A stretch of DNA of 64,000 bases from Phialocephala subalpina (lineage: Eukaryota > Ascomycota > Leotiomycetes > Helotiales > Mollisiaceae): the NCBI GenBank assembly GCA_900073065.1, contig FJOG01000007.1, positions 1,067,600 through 1,131,599 on the forward strand, in the 5' to 3' direction. Shown here piece after piece: positions 35,096 through 46,025 of the stretch. The first letter of the stretch is position 1, and the number at the start of each line of letters is the position of its first letter. Under the pieces are notes generated by a model. The model saw only the letters and a list, made by a program, of their open reading frames with translations. It was not told where the DNA came from and did no database searches. The position numbers and the translations under genes are program-made.

Positions 35096-36985
35096 ATGCG
35101 TGCTTTCAATTGTTTGAGTCTGCTGTTCGCAGTCTCGCTTTCTGAAGCTCTGCGAAGTCCTCACGAGAGAGTGAAGAATGTCAAGAGATCTGAGCCAGTA
35201 CTTACTCGAGATGCTCCTCGTGCGAGAGACACGTCGATATTTCTGACAAACAGTACTTCCAGTAAGCTTGGCACAGTCCTATCCTGGAACCCAACACTGA
35301 TTGTTTCTAGAATTCGCAGTCAATGGAAGTGCACTTCCAGAGGTCGACTTCAACATTGGCGAAAGTTACGCAGGAACTTTACCAATCTCTTCGGATCCAA
35401 ACGACATTAATGCATTGTGGTTTTGGTTCTTCCCGTCCACCAACCCTGCCGCATCGAAAGAAATAACGTACGTGAATTCCTCTGCATTGGCTTGAACAGT
35501 TTCTGACTATTCCTAGGATCTGGCTCAACGGTGGACCAGGATGTAGTTCTTTGGACGGTCTCTTCCAAGAAAACGGTAAGTCTCCGTGAGCTCGATTCTC
35601 TCGAAAATTGCTAACTTTCCACTTTTAGGTCCATTCCTGTGGCAGTCTGGAACGTACGCCCCCATTGCGAACCCCTACAGCTGGGTGAACCTCACCAACA
35701 TCGTATACATTGATCAGCCTGTCGGTACTGGTCTCTCCTCTACGGGAAACATCACAGTGAATGACGAGCACGATGTTGCGGAACAATTCAAAGGATTCTG
35801 GAAGAACTTTATCACGACTTTCGCCATGGAAGGATACAAAGTCTACATCACAGGAGAATCGTACGCTGGCCAATATATCCCATATATTGCCAGCGGAATG
35901 CTCGACGCAAACGACGCAACCTATTTCAATGTTAAGGGTGTGCAAATCAATGATCCGTCCATCAACCACGATGACACTCTGCTCCAAGGTAAGTGATTCC
36001 TGTAGTATAAAAGTGCCACGTACTAACAATTGTAGCTCCCGTTGTACCAGCTCTTCACTACTACCAGAACGTTATCGGTCTGAACGAAACATATCTCGCC
36101 AATATCACAGCACGAGCAGACTCATGTGGCTACACAGATTTCTTCAACAAATGGACGACGTCCTTCCCACCACCAGGACCCATTCCACCAGCCCCCAGCT
36201 CCTCCCAGCCAGGATGCGATCTCTACGATGATATCTACAATGCGGCATACTATGTGAACCCCTGCTTCAACATCTACCACCTCACAGACTACTGCCCATA
36301 CCTCTGGGACGAAATCGGATTCCCCTCCCTGGCCGGCGGACCAAATAACTACTTCAATCGTTCCGATGTGCAAGCCGTGATCCACGCTCCGGAAACAGAT
36401 TACTTCATCTGCCTCTCTCCCGCCAACCTCTTCCCGCATGGCGACAAATCTATTCCCTCAGCTCTCGGTCCATTACCATCAGTCATCGAACGGACGAATA
36501 ATGTAATGATCGGGCACGGCCTCCTCGACTTCCTCCTTTTCGCAAATGGTTCTTTAATCACGATCCAAAACATGACTTGGAATGGTCTTCAAGGATTCCA
36601 ATCGGCTCCTTCTCCGGTTCAGAACTTTTTCGTCCCGTACCATCAATCTCTAGGCTACATTCTCAACGTCGCCAACAGCGCTCAGCCCAACTTGGCACCA
36701 GCTTATGATACTGCAGGTGCCGGATACCAAGGCACCTACCACACGGAGAGAGGTCTGACTTTTGTGACTGTTAATTTGGCCGGGCACGAGATTCCGCAGT
36801 ATACACCTGGCGCGGCTTATCGACAGCTGGAATTCCTGCTTGGAAGGATAGATAATCTGGGTGTGCAGGGAGATTACACGACACAGACTGGGAACTTTAC
36901 GGGGGTCAGTGCGCCGCTGAGGAAGAGGGGGTTGAGCAGTGGATTTATTGGTACTGAAGTGACTCCAGTTGGGAAGGGCTTCTAA
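35096..36985 (+). CDS. Secreted serine carboxypeptidase (S10)
   Basis: Five exons (35096..35261, 35311..35467, 35517..35575, 35629..35988, 36036..36985) close in phase to 563 residues. A signal peptide ([18 protein letters not shown]) and many N-glycosylation sequons point to secretion. S10 landmarks are [15 protein letters not shown], the oxyanion-side [11 protein letters not shown], the nucleophile [11 protein letters not shown], the aspartate in [11 protein letters not shown] and the histidine in [13 protein letters not shown]. All three catalytic residues are therefore present. The enzyme should trim C-terminal residues from peptides in acid surroundings. A proline-rich insertion ([10 protein letters not shown]) is in the middle. 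The upstream palindrome and TATA element suggest inducible control. Confidence 0.94.
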
Positions 36986-37524
36986 GGGCCTTTTACCTGT
37001 TTTGAATATCATGATATGAATGGTATATTCATCGCGACAGAAAATAAGATGTCGTTGAAAATAGATCAAAGACGATAGATAATGTACATAATGAATCAAA
37101 TGCCATTACTTGTTGAGAAAATACTTCTCGTTAGACAACTTCCAGGGTGAGCAACGTCTTAATCTACTACAAATTGAAACGGTTTCTTGCATTACTCACT
37201 TGGACTTGAGACAATTTATATCCTTCCAGTCTGGATTGCTAACCCAGCTTTTGGCTGCAGCGCGAGAGAGGAAGAGTCATACGATGTCTATTCTCTGCCC
37301 CACTTTTACTTTTAAGGTTACTCCAAGCTACCCCGCCTCCAATTGGCCCAAGCCTCGTGTTAGAGCTTCACCTTGGCCGTTTGGTGCTGCGCCGTCCTTG
37401 GCCACCAACGCCTCGTATCGTGGGCAGATAAAGAGGGCATGTCCCTCGTACCCTCTGGCTTTCGTGGTTCCCAAATTCCAAACGCCAGACCACACCTGAG
37501 AAGAAATCAATTCAGTCGTCCAAA
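36986..37524. other. Intergenic
   Basis: 540 bp between two plus-strand genes. Apart from presumed 3' UTR and promoter I see nothing specific. Confidence 0.4.
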
Positions 37525-38304
37525 ATGTCGGACCTAAAATACAACATCGCCCTCGGAGTTGACGAGATATCTCGTAGGCTGGGAGTAGGAGCTTTTGAAG
37601 GTACCTACTCTCCCTTCCTCTCAACTTTATAGAATACAACTAACATAGCTTCTTTCCTAGTCAGCGAGAATTGGAAATGTCCCGCCTGCCACAACGCCCC
37701 AACTAAACACCTCTGCACCGACTGCAAAGCCTCCTACCTCCACGAGGTCTCCAATCTCTCCTACACCGATGCCTACGAGCGGCGTCTCGACTACCTCGTT
37801 GGCACCTCAGGCCTAGTCATGGGCATTTGTGCCGGTCTCCTAAACGCCAGTCTGATGATCTGGGCACCGGGGCCTTTCCTCTCATCTCTTACTGAAGCTA
37901 TCTCCGCTCGTCTGCCAACTTGGCTCTTCTCATTTCTGGCAGAAGGGGCCGTACCCCGCACAATCTACAACTTTGCACTACTTACAGTATCTCTGGGCTC
38001 AGCATCCATGTTAGGTGGGGCGATGGTCATAGCGATGTTCCTGATGGGCGCGAATCCAAGAGGAGAAAGACATTGGAGACATATGACACTGGGGGCTTGG
38101 GTTATGCTGTTGATGATGGGAGCTGTGTATACGGTTGTGCTGGTCATGGGAGTTAAGATTAAGGAGATTTTGTTCGTGGTTGGTCCGTCTATGATGGGAT
38201 GTGTCGGGTTTGGTGCTGTGGCCTGTATGAGGAAGAGTGTGGAGGGTGAAGGAAAGGGGAGGGAGGACTTGTTGAAGGATGTTGAGGAGGGGAAAGGGAG
38301 CTGA
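37525..38304 (+). CDS. Uncharacterised membrane protein with zinc-ribbon-like motif
   Basis: Two exons (37525..37600, 37661..38304) close in phase to 239 residues. A zinc-ribbon-like segment near residue 30 (WKCPACHNAPTKHLCTDC, two C-X2-C pairs 8-9 residues apart) is followed by about four membrane helices (GLVMGICAGLLNASLMIW, YNFALLTVSLGSASMLGG, AWVMLLMMGAVYTVVLVM, ILFVVGPSMMGCVGFGAV). The C-terminus is charged and cytosolic-like. I do not recognise the family and give no function. Confidence 0.75.
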
Positions 38305-38894
38305 TTGCTGGGAAGTCATGAAGCACTTGGGTATGGTGCAGTCAAATCGGTAAGACGAAATTTCGAGCACGAGGAAACTTTACAACGTGAGGTCCATGCA
38401 TATTCTTGCTATTTTTCCCCGCGATTTTGCGACACATCGGGTTCGTCTAGTGACTGACTATGATGGGTTCCGATTCAAATCGAAGCCATCCTTCTCTTCC
38501 CTTTTTCTTTCTCAATCGTGCCCTTTGCGTTCAACGGAACTTTGGCGATCGTTATCTTCATTTTGCTTGATGGTTTGAATATTCATCGCGGACGAGGACA
38601 TTTGACCCTGGCAACACTTCAGACTCGAGACCTCTTCTCTCTTTAGAGGTTCCAAATGCTTGGATATGAGTAGTGATTGACATGGCAATCACCAATTGTG
38701 TTCTTCTCTTCTACGCTCGGCCTACGCTAGCCTCTACGCAGGTGAGCGTCTCTCCTAACATCATCTTCTTCCCAACTTCTAAATACAGGCGAGTTCAAGA
38801 CCATCCACAAGACGCAGACCATGCCGTCAGCTCAATCTTGTTACTGTGAGTACCTAAGATGAAGAAGACCAATTCCGATGCTAATTGTTGATAG
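38305..38894. other. Intergenic, gene-poor
   Basis: No open frame with a motif is visible. This begins the 4.7-kb gene-poor interval that separates the left gene-dense block from the tRNA. Confidence 0.4.
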
Positions 38895-40748
38895 ATGACC
38901 GCCGCCTTTAATCCCAATCATTGCATCAACCCTGGTCGTAGTCCTCAGCATTCCCGCGAACAAGAGCCTGCTTCTTTGAGGTCCGAGAGCAACGAAAGTC
39001 AACAACAAGGAGAAAACAATTACGCGCTTTCTCGCGATGTTGGTCAGAACGGAGAGAAGTTCGAGGCCGGTCCCAGATCCAGCTATCATCACGGCAAACA
39101 CGACTTTTTTGCTTCGGACTCCTCGGATAACCTTATTCGTAAGAGCCAGCAGTCCAGATCATCCTCTATAACTCCAACAGATGATGGTACTACCAATACT
39201 ATGGCTCAGGAGGAAATGCTACAGGTCACAAATGCAGTTGTTGACTCCTGCTACAGACTCGATCGCGTGGCATAAAGGATCAGGCCAACGTTCAGGAACA
39301 GCAAAATGGACAAAAATTGATGAAATTGCCCGACGGCTCTCTATCCACGACAGAGGGTATGTCCCTATCCCTATATCAGTTGAGGCATTCCTGCACATGA
39401 ACTAACTATACAGACTAGCCACTGAAAGTCCTTATCAGTTTCCTAACATTTTTTCATTTCTTATCAGTTACAAAAAGTTGTTAGATTTTAGAATCTCGCT
39501 TCGGTGGCCTGCGACGTGCAACGAAAAAGTCTCGCCAATGTCCCGAACAATTGGGATTTTCAGAGACGTCCGGTCTCGGGACAAAGGCTACTGAGTCCAG
39601 TGTATCGTCAGCAACTCAAATTCAGAACTAGTAAGGTTGTCGAATATTTCCATTGAAACAGCTCAACATCTCCAACATCTCCAACGACCCAGACCAGAAT
39701 TGGAAACGCACTGGGTCCCCATACCTGAGAGCATTCTTCAAGTATTCTCGACGGACGCGGGTCAGCGCGAGGAATTTCTACTCCGCACGGAGGATTTACA
39801 TGAACTGGCGCAAGAAGTGTTTAATGGCTGGCACTAGAGGCTGCCTGAATCGATTATTCTACGGGCGCAGTTAGCAGAACAACAAGGACTGGGCCGTCCG
39901 AGTCTCTTGGCAATCACCAGCCATATTGAGGTCGGTTTCCTCACATTGCCAAAAAGAATTGAAAGCCGAGTGTCTTGCTTCAATCGTCCAATATCTCAAG
40001 CCAATCAAGAGCCACATTTAGCCATAACGTAAAGCTCTTCTTTCCAATTCTTGCATTATCTCTTGCATGCTACTAACTTGTCGAGTAGATGTGCAAGCCG
40101 AAGTCGAATTTCTACTACAGACAAGGAAGGCAGAGTCGCTCGCAGAAGAGATCTTTAAGGGAGGGCACGACAAGTTGCCTTCACTGATAATCTACGGCCG
40201 CGGCTAGCAAGATCAGAAATCCTGGTTCCCCTCCGTCCGAGACCACTAGCAAGCACACGGCATATGCTTCGACTTCCCCGAAGTAGGAGCCACCACTATC
40301 ACCGGCAAGCACACGGAGGTGTATGGTGGTATGACTCAAGTGTACGGCTTCTCACATCGGGTCGGGCTGCAGCATGAGAAATCAGACCACCGGGCCGAGA
40401 GCCCATCTTTTCATTACACCGTCATGGAGACTCCGGGTGCTGTTTACGACTTTACAGCAATGGCAGTCTAGCCTTCAGATCCGCCCAAAGGAATCTTCCT
40501 CCTTTGTGATGCCAAGGCTCAAGGTGAGGAATTCTAGACGAAACCAAATGAACGCCACTAACCACTCACTTTGTACAGAATGGAAGGACTGTGCTTCGCA
40601 GAAGAAGGCTATTGCACTGATCGCCACCGGTTTCCCAGTCCCGACACACCACAACGAAGAACAGAATTTCATCCGCTTCAAGCTCATGCACCAGCATTTC
40701 ATCAAAATCCCTGCCACCGTTAGACATGTCTACCCAGAGATTATCTAA
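38895..40748 (+). pseudogene. Decayed multi-exon gene of unknown family with TAG-interrupted frame
   Basis: The frame around 40092-40748 reads like a real protein but is cut by TAG at about 40205, 40246 and 40468. It then continues through a canonical intron (about 40525-40575) to PEII and a stop at 40748. Preserved stretches include EFLLQTRKAESLAEEIFKGG, ITGKHTEVYGGMTQVYGFSH, ESPSFHYTVMETPGAVYDF and KAIALIATGFPVPTHHNEEQ. A diverged second copy of the first part lies upstream (39764-39890: EFLLRTEDLHELAQEVFNGW, then TAG, then RLPESIIL with a one-base insertion). A possible first exon starts at 38895 (serine/glutamine-rich). I do not recognise the family. TAG from TGG or CAG would fit C-to-T change at CpA sites. 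Confidence 0.55.
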
Positions 40749-43010
40749 CATAAAGTCAGCACTATCTTTATAGACCTTTTGTTTAGCGCTGTCCACCATT
40801 CGGCATGCTTCAATTCAGCTAAGCTGCCAGAAGCGCATTTGCAGAAATTTGGTCCCTGGTTGCAGTTGGGGCCTGATGGCGGCTTCTGGCTTTCGCAGCG
40901 AAGAATTCCTCAGGTCAGGCTGCTGGCCTTTGGTAAGGATAGTTAGCTACGTAGACCGAAAGCAAAAGCAGGGCCGGTTTGGCGAACGATAGTGAAAAAC
41001 CAGTGTCGAAAACCTATAAGCATTTTCAATCTCCCAGCCTGTTCAGGACAACCAAGGGGGCTAGGCAAGGCTAAGATACTACAGTAACGTCTCCTGGTCT
41101 TGGCCAACCATTGCCCTTGTTCACGGAAAGTGGTCTACGGGCAGTGCCGGCGAAGCTGGGAAATTGAGAACTTTGAAGACCGTCACGCCAGAACTCAAAG
41201 AGGTCCTCGAAAACGATCGGGAGTCTGGGTCGAAGGCAAAGAAATAGATGGATATGGCCGGGAATGATGTTTGAAATGTTTACTGGCGTCTCTGCTTATG
41301 TCTTGCACACTTAGGACTTTCAGGCTGTGGTTTGATCTTCTAGATATTGCTCAAATGTCGCCTACCGTCAATCTTCTATCCTTTTCCAAATTTCGACGTG
41401 AATAACTCGACTAAAGTAATTGGCCAGTCATAATCCCAACCTAATGAATGATTTATGAAATTGAATCAAAGTTGAGTTATATCCCTCTTGCGGCAAGTCT
41501 ACTCTGTCCTTATTGACGCACCATCGGAATTCGAACTTCGTCGTCGTGAATTCGTTTTCCCTCCAGAAAAAGTTCAAACTTTACATGAGTTGTTTACAGA
41601 CTTTTCCATGAAAGGGATCTCCATCGCCAGACGAAATCCGGTGTACCTCGTTCGCCCGAGTGTATTGATCACTGCGTGTCTTATCGAACCTCCCCACTAT
41701 CCCTCATTCTGCACCTTGCATAAAGAGGACAGCGAGGTTTTCCAAACCAGTAACCCTTGCATCGAGCTGCCTCGCCATGTTCAAAAAAGTCGACACACCA
41801 AAGTCCCAGAAAGTCGGGGACATTTGTTAAGACTAGGATTTAAAAACGAGCTAGTTAAGGCAATCGATCAGATGGGGCCGGCTCGCCCTGAAATCTTATT
41901 ATATGTTTTTCGAAGCTCAGTTCCATGCTTATTCTCAAAGTCCTACCGGTTTCAGGACAATGATAGGCTTGCTCGGTGTCGCTTTTTCTATACGTCGGGA
42001 GGCTACTAGTAACTCCTCTAGTATGGACGACCATAACTCCTTCTGGTCTGCTGAGTTTTGTCGAAGAGTGAGGCATAAGGTCCGCAACGGCTGACTTGTT
42101 CTTTTAAAAGCCAAAAAACTTTACTTGAAGGTATTGATTAGAACCCATAGAAGCTTTGCCAGCGACATCAGTCGACAACTACATGGTACGTTCATGCTTC
42201 ATCCTACCGTCTGATCAGCGGGAGTTTCCTCATAGGATTATTAGTAAAGTCGAGATTGTCTATGGGTACAACGAAAAAGAACGATACATGAAGGTGCATA
42301 GCCGCAATCATGTCACATCTATTCCAATATGAAGGGTGGACGATAGCCTCGAAGTCCAGCTCGTTCGATCGAAAGTAGTTGTTCAGCGAATTGTTAAGCT
42401 AACGCTACTGTTCAAGCCGACGAAATGTTTTCTCCAGAAGAAATGAGCAATGAATGTCCTAGGCAAGGCTAGGAGATTGAAGACGCTGGAGAAGGAACAA
42501 GGTATAGATATAACTTCAAAGTTTGGGGACAAAAGTTGGAAGATACAGATTTTGTGATATGTAATATTGTACCTGTAAAGAATACTCCCAGTAGAGAACC
42601 CGACGGAATCCGAGTCTGTGTTATATTAAAGAATCACGTGCCCTGAGCCGGAATGCTATGATCCCCGACCACAAACAGAGGCGTTTGCAGGTTTGATGCT
42701 TGTCAACACCTGCTCAGGATTACACATCAAAGATGTCATTAAGATGTCAAGATTGTTACACAGCAAGAAGTGCAACACAAAGTCAGTCATTGCTCGCTTC
42801 GCCCCCTATACATTCGCTAAGCGAGGAATGACCTCAACATCGGGTGAAACCGGCACACCATCGGAATGAAAGAAGCAAAAATGATTGGTCCTTGGTGGGC
42901 CATGATTCGGGTGTTCATGAGTCATGTAAAAACACCTGTATAGATTTAAATAAGCAGAAAATTTCACCATTATGATAGGTTGAAAACCTCCCTTTCATCC
43001 CACTTTCTCA
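40749..43010. other. Gene-poor interval before the tRNA
   Basis: A 2.3-kb stretch without supported genes. A 173-codon frame at 41488-42009 opens only with TTG and has no recognised domain. Short fragments may be further debris of the decayed gene just upstream. Confidence 0.4.
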
Positions 43011-43110
43011 GGCCGACTGGTGTAGTGGTTATCACGTCTGCTTTACATGGAGAGCTTCAGAGCACTCCTCATAACGCAGCAGGTCGCCGGTTCGATCCCG
43101 GCGTTGGTCA
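43011..43110 (+). tRNA. tRNA-Val (anticodon UAC) with intron
   Basis: The sequence folds as a tRNA. The acceptor strands GGCCGAC and GTTGGTC pair with some G-U, followed by discriminator A. The T arm is GCCGG-TTCGATC-CCGGC, and the anticodon stem is TCTGC/GCAG. The anticodon TAC is at 43044-43046. A 27-nt intron (43048-43074) follows position 37, as in other eukaryotic nuclear tRNA genes. The A box (TGGTGTAGTGG) and B box (GGTTCGATCCC) are internal pol III promoters. A T run about 6 nt downstream is the terminator. One mismatch is seen at the base of the anticodon stem. Confidence 0.92.
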
Positions 43111-44127
43111 TTGAGCTTTTTTTGATGTTTTGCTCCTTGAAGCGCTCAAAGAGCACACACTCTCTTTTTTGGTGGGGTTGCTTAAGCGAAGATTAATCGA
43201 CTTAAATGGACTAGTGCTTGCAGAACTTTGGCGAGGTTTATATAAGCTTGGGCCAAAATTCAAGGCGAAATCTTTGAGCTGGAACTTCTGCAATAGGAGC
43301 CAGTCGCTTGGTGTATTCCAGGGATTTGGTAAAGGCTTGGCATTTCATTGGAACTAGCTCTCTTCAATTTTATATTTCGTCTCAAATGGAGCCTATTTGA
43401 GCTATCCATAGGCTGTATCAATTTGTATCAATCATATTCGACCGGGCTTGATTTTTGTAGGATTTTCCGCCAATCACTTTCAACACAAAACGGTATCTCC
43501 CATGCAAATACAATAATTCTATGAACTGGTGAAGCTGATCAGCTTTTGAGCAAGTTCATCTTGGCTGAATTACCCAACAAACAAAGAGCTGGGGTTTCTG
43601 GCTGCAAGGGAGTGGCAGGGCACCGGGACCGGAGAAATGTTGTTCCGCCATCATGACCAAATCCTCCACACCACCTTATGTAGCAGTAATGCATTACCTT
43701 ACCATTATTGGGTTTACTTTACTTGCTGTTACATTTAGGGCTGTTGCAGCTGAGCTATATAAAATAACTCCTCGCTATATATGAGGCTTTTTCTGGTTTC
43801 GTGACTCTGAACCCTCCTTACCGACAGCGTAATTTGGTGAATGACCGGCTTGAACTTTTGCATATATATATATCAGTTACAGTATCAATGAAGTTCCTGA
43901 TTACTCGTAATGTGGTAAACGCCTTGCCCTATCCCACCGCAGTATGCAGAACCCCGCGCTAGGGCCGGTTTAGCGCGGGATGCTTGCTATCTAATCACGA
44001 CCCGCAAACCTTCTTCCTTTTCTCATGGTTTACTCATGCATAGCTGGACACGCGTCTTTGTCACAATTCCATAACTAGGTGAAGCTTCTCCCACCCTCAC
44101 TCGTTACTCTCTCTATCATTAGCAACA
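43111..44127. other. Intergenic
   Basis: 1.0 kb between the tRNA and the nicotinate phosphoribosyltransferase gene. It starts with the T-run pol III terminator and includes a TATATATATAT stretch near 43861-43873. No gene was seen. Confidence 0.45.
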
Positions 44128-45588
44128 ATGGACTTCAACGGCTCCAACCCCTTCCCAGAGGGAGTCATCTCCTTCCTCGACACTGATCTCTACAAATTGA
44201 CTATGCAATGCGCAGTCTTGAAATACTTCCCAGATGTGCAAGTCAGCTATGCGTTCAAGAATAGAACGCCAGAGAAGAAGTTATCTAGAGCTGCGTTTCG
44301 GTGGCTGCAGATTCAAATTAATAGTGAGTCTCTCTCAGCCTCGCGCAAAGCATTCACTGACATTACAACAGAGCTCGGGAACATTGCCCTCTCAAATGAT
44401 GAATTACGATTCCTGCAAACGACCTGCACATACCTGAACAAACCCTACCTTGATTTCCTCAAAGAGTTCCGACTCAATCCTCGCGAACAAGTCAAAGCCT
44501 CGTTCACGCCAAGCACCGATACTGGTAGCGACGATGACATTGGAGAGGTTGACCTCGTCGTAAAGGGCAAGTGGGTGGAAACAATTCTCTACGAAATACC
44601 ACTGCTTGCTCTGACAAGTGAGGCCTACTTCCGATTTATGGACACAGACTGGACATACGATGGACAGGAAGAGAAAGCTCTCGACAAGGGCATGCGACTT
44701 TTGGAAGCTGGCTGCGTAGTATCCGAGTTCGGCACAAGAAGGAGAAGAGACTACCATACCCAAGCACTCGTCTTCCGAGGTCTTGTCAAAGCCAAGAAGC
44801 GTGGCGAAGAGCAAAAGCTGCCAGGAAAGATTTCTGGAACAAGTAATGTTCACTTGGCTATGAGGTTCGGCATTCCACCAATTGGGACGGTCGCGCACGA
44901 ATGGTTTATGGGTGTAGCAGCCATCACTGGCAACTACGAGACTGCGACCAGGACTGCGCTCAGCTACTGGGTTGGCTGCTTTGGAGAAGGTGTTTTGGGC
45001 ATCGCTCTGACAGATACATTCGGTACTCCAGTCTTCTTAAAGGCCTTCAACGAGCCAATTCAACCAATCGCGGATGGCGAGGCGGACCCAACCGTAGAGG
45101 CGACAGGAACAGTTAAGAACAAGGAAAAACCGAGGACGTTCGCAGAGGTCTTCACTGGCGTGCGACAAGATTCTGGCGACCCAGCCAATTTCGTGAAGAT
45201 AATGCGAGAATTTTACGACAAGGTTGGGATTAAGGGAAAGAAGACCATCGTCTTCTCGGATTCTCTCAACATCGACCTCTGTCTGGAATACAAGAAGATT
45301 TCCGAGGAAGCTGGATTCGATTGTTCCTTCGGTGTCGGGACATTCTTCACGAATGATTTCGTGCATAAGAACACTGGCACGAAATCTACGCCTCTCAACA
45401 TTGTCATCAAATTGAGCTCCGCTGCTGGCAACGAAGCAATTAAAATCAGTGATAACATCGGGAAGAATACTGGCGACAAGAAGACAGTTGAGAAGGTCAA
45501 GCAGCAGCTGGGCTATGTTGAGAAAGATTGGAGCTTGGGGGACGAAGCTAAACGATGGGGAACTGAAGGCGAAGCTGTAAAGGCTTGA
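44128..45588 (+). CDS. NPT1: Nicotinate phosphoribosyltransferase (NPT1/PncB)
   Basis: The enzyme joins nicotinate and PRPP, with ATP, to give nicotinate mononucleotide in the NAD salvage pathway. The gene reads as one open frame of 486 codons, but a canonical 48-bp intron (44324..44371, GTGAGT...ACAG) is in frame. Removing it restores the family pattern QINKLGNIALSNDELRFL and gives 470 residues. Motifs are FLDTDLYKLTMQ near the start, ETILYEIPLLAL, SEFGTRRRRDYHTQ with the phosphorylatable histidine region, GTSNVHLAMRFGIPPIGT, AHEWFMG and RQDSGDPANF. Length is slightly above the yeast enzyme because of an insertion around 45090-45130. All active-site motifs seem intact. Confidence 0.95.
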   Translation: MDFNGSNPFPEGVISFLDTDLYKLTMQCAVLKYFPDVQVSYAFKNRTPEKKLSRAAFRWLQIQINSESLSASRKAFTDITTELGNIALSNDELRFLQTTCTYLNKPYLDFLKEFRLNPREQVKASFTPSTDTGSDDDIGEVDLVVKGKWVETILYEIPLLALTSEAYFRFMDTDWTYDGQEEKALDKGMRLLEAGCVVSEFGTRRRRDYHTQALVFRGLVKAKKRGEEQKLPGKISGTSNVHLAMRFGIPPIGTVAHEWFMGVAAITGNYETATRTALSYWVGCFGEGVLGIALTDTFGTPVFLKAFNEPIQPIADGEADPTVEATGTVKNKEKPRTFAEVFTGVRQDSGDPANFVKIMREFYDKVGIKGKKTIVFSDSLNIDLCLEYKKISEEAGFDCSFGVGTFFTNDFVHKNTGTKSTPLNIVIKLSSAAGNEAIKISDNIGKNTGDKKTVEKVKQQLGYVEKDWSLGDEAKRWGTEGEAVKA

Positions 45589-46025
45589 TCTGGTATTTGT
45601 CGGGCAGATTTATGATGGGATAAGATGCATCTAAAGGCGTACTGTGGGGGCGATAGCATTATTCCCATTGAGGAGTTCATGGGCGAAGATTTAGACATCG
45701 GATGGATATCATCGAGCCGCAGAATTTCCTCTCAATTCAGCAAAGTTTTTATCACTATTCTCATACCAAAATTGTGCCAAGGTTACAGTGCCTCAGGGTT
45801 TGCAGGATCTCTTCATCATCAGTTTGGACGACTCTGGCGCTGATCCCGAGGCGCTTCGGTACCCCGCATTGAGCTACCCCGCCATTGATATTTCACACTC
45901 TTCAACTTCAACAACATCTAGCCATGGCTCTAGAGCTCAACTTGTGCTACTTCTAACCATCCAATATATTCACAGTTAGTATACTTTTCTGATCATAGTC
46001 CTCATTTACAAACCCAAATTTAACA
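45589..46025. other. Intergenic
   Basis: 437 bp between two plus-strand genes, presumed terminator and promoter. No further feature was seen. Confidence 0.4.

Noticed and set aside
39764..40748. UAG codon reassignment or readthrough as explanation of the TAG stops
   Set aside because: TAG is used as the normal terminator of intact genes here, for example FAB1 and the O-methyltransferase; decay is simpler.
41488..42009. 173-codon plus-strand frame in the gene-poor interval
   Set aside because: It opens only with TTG, has no recognised domain and no convincing composition.
43011..43110. tRNA read as anticodon from a 100-nt continuous molecule
   Set aside because: The extra 27 nt fit the standard intron position after nucleotide 37, so it is a normal intron-containing tRNA-Val(UAC).
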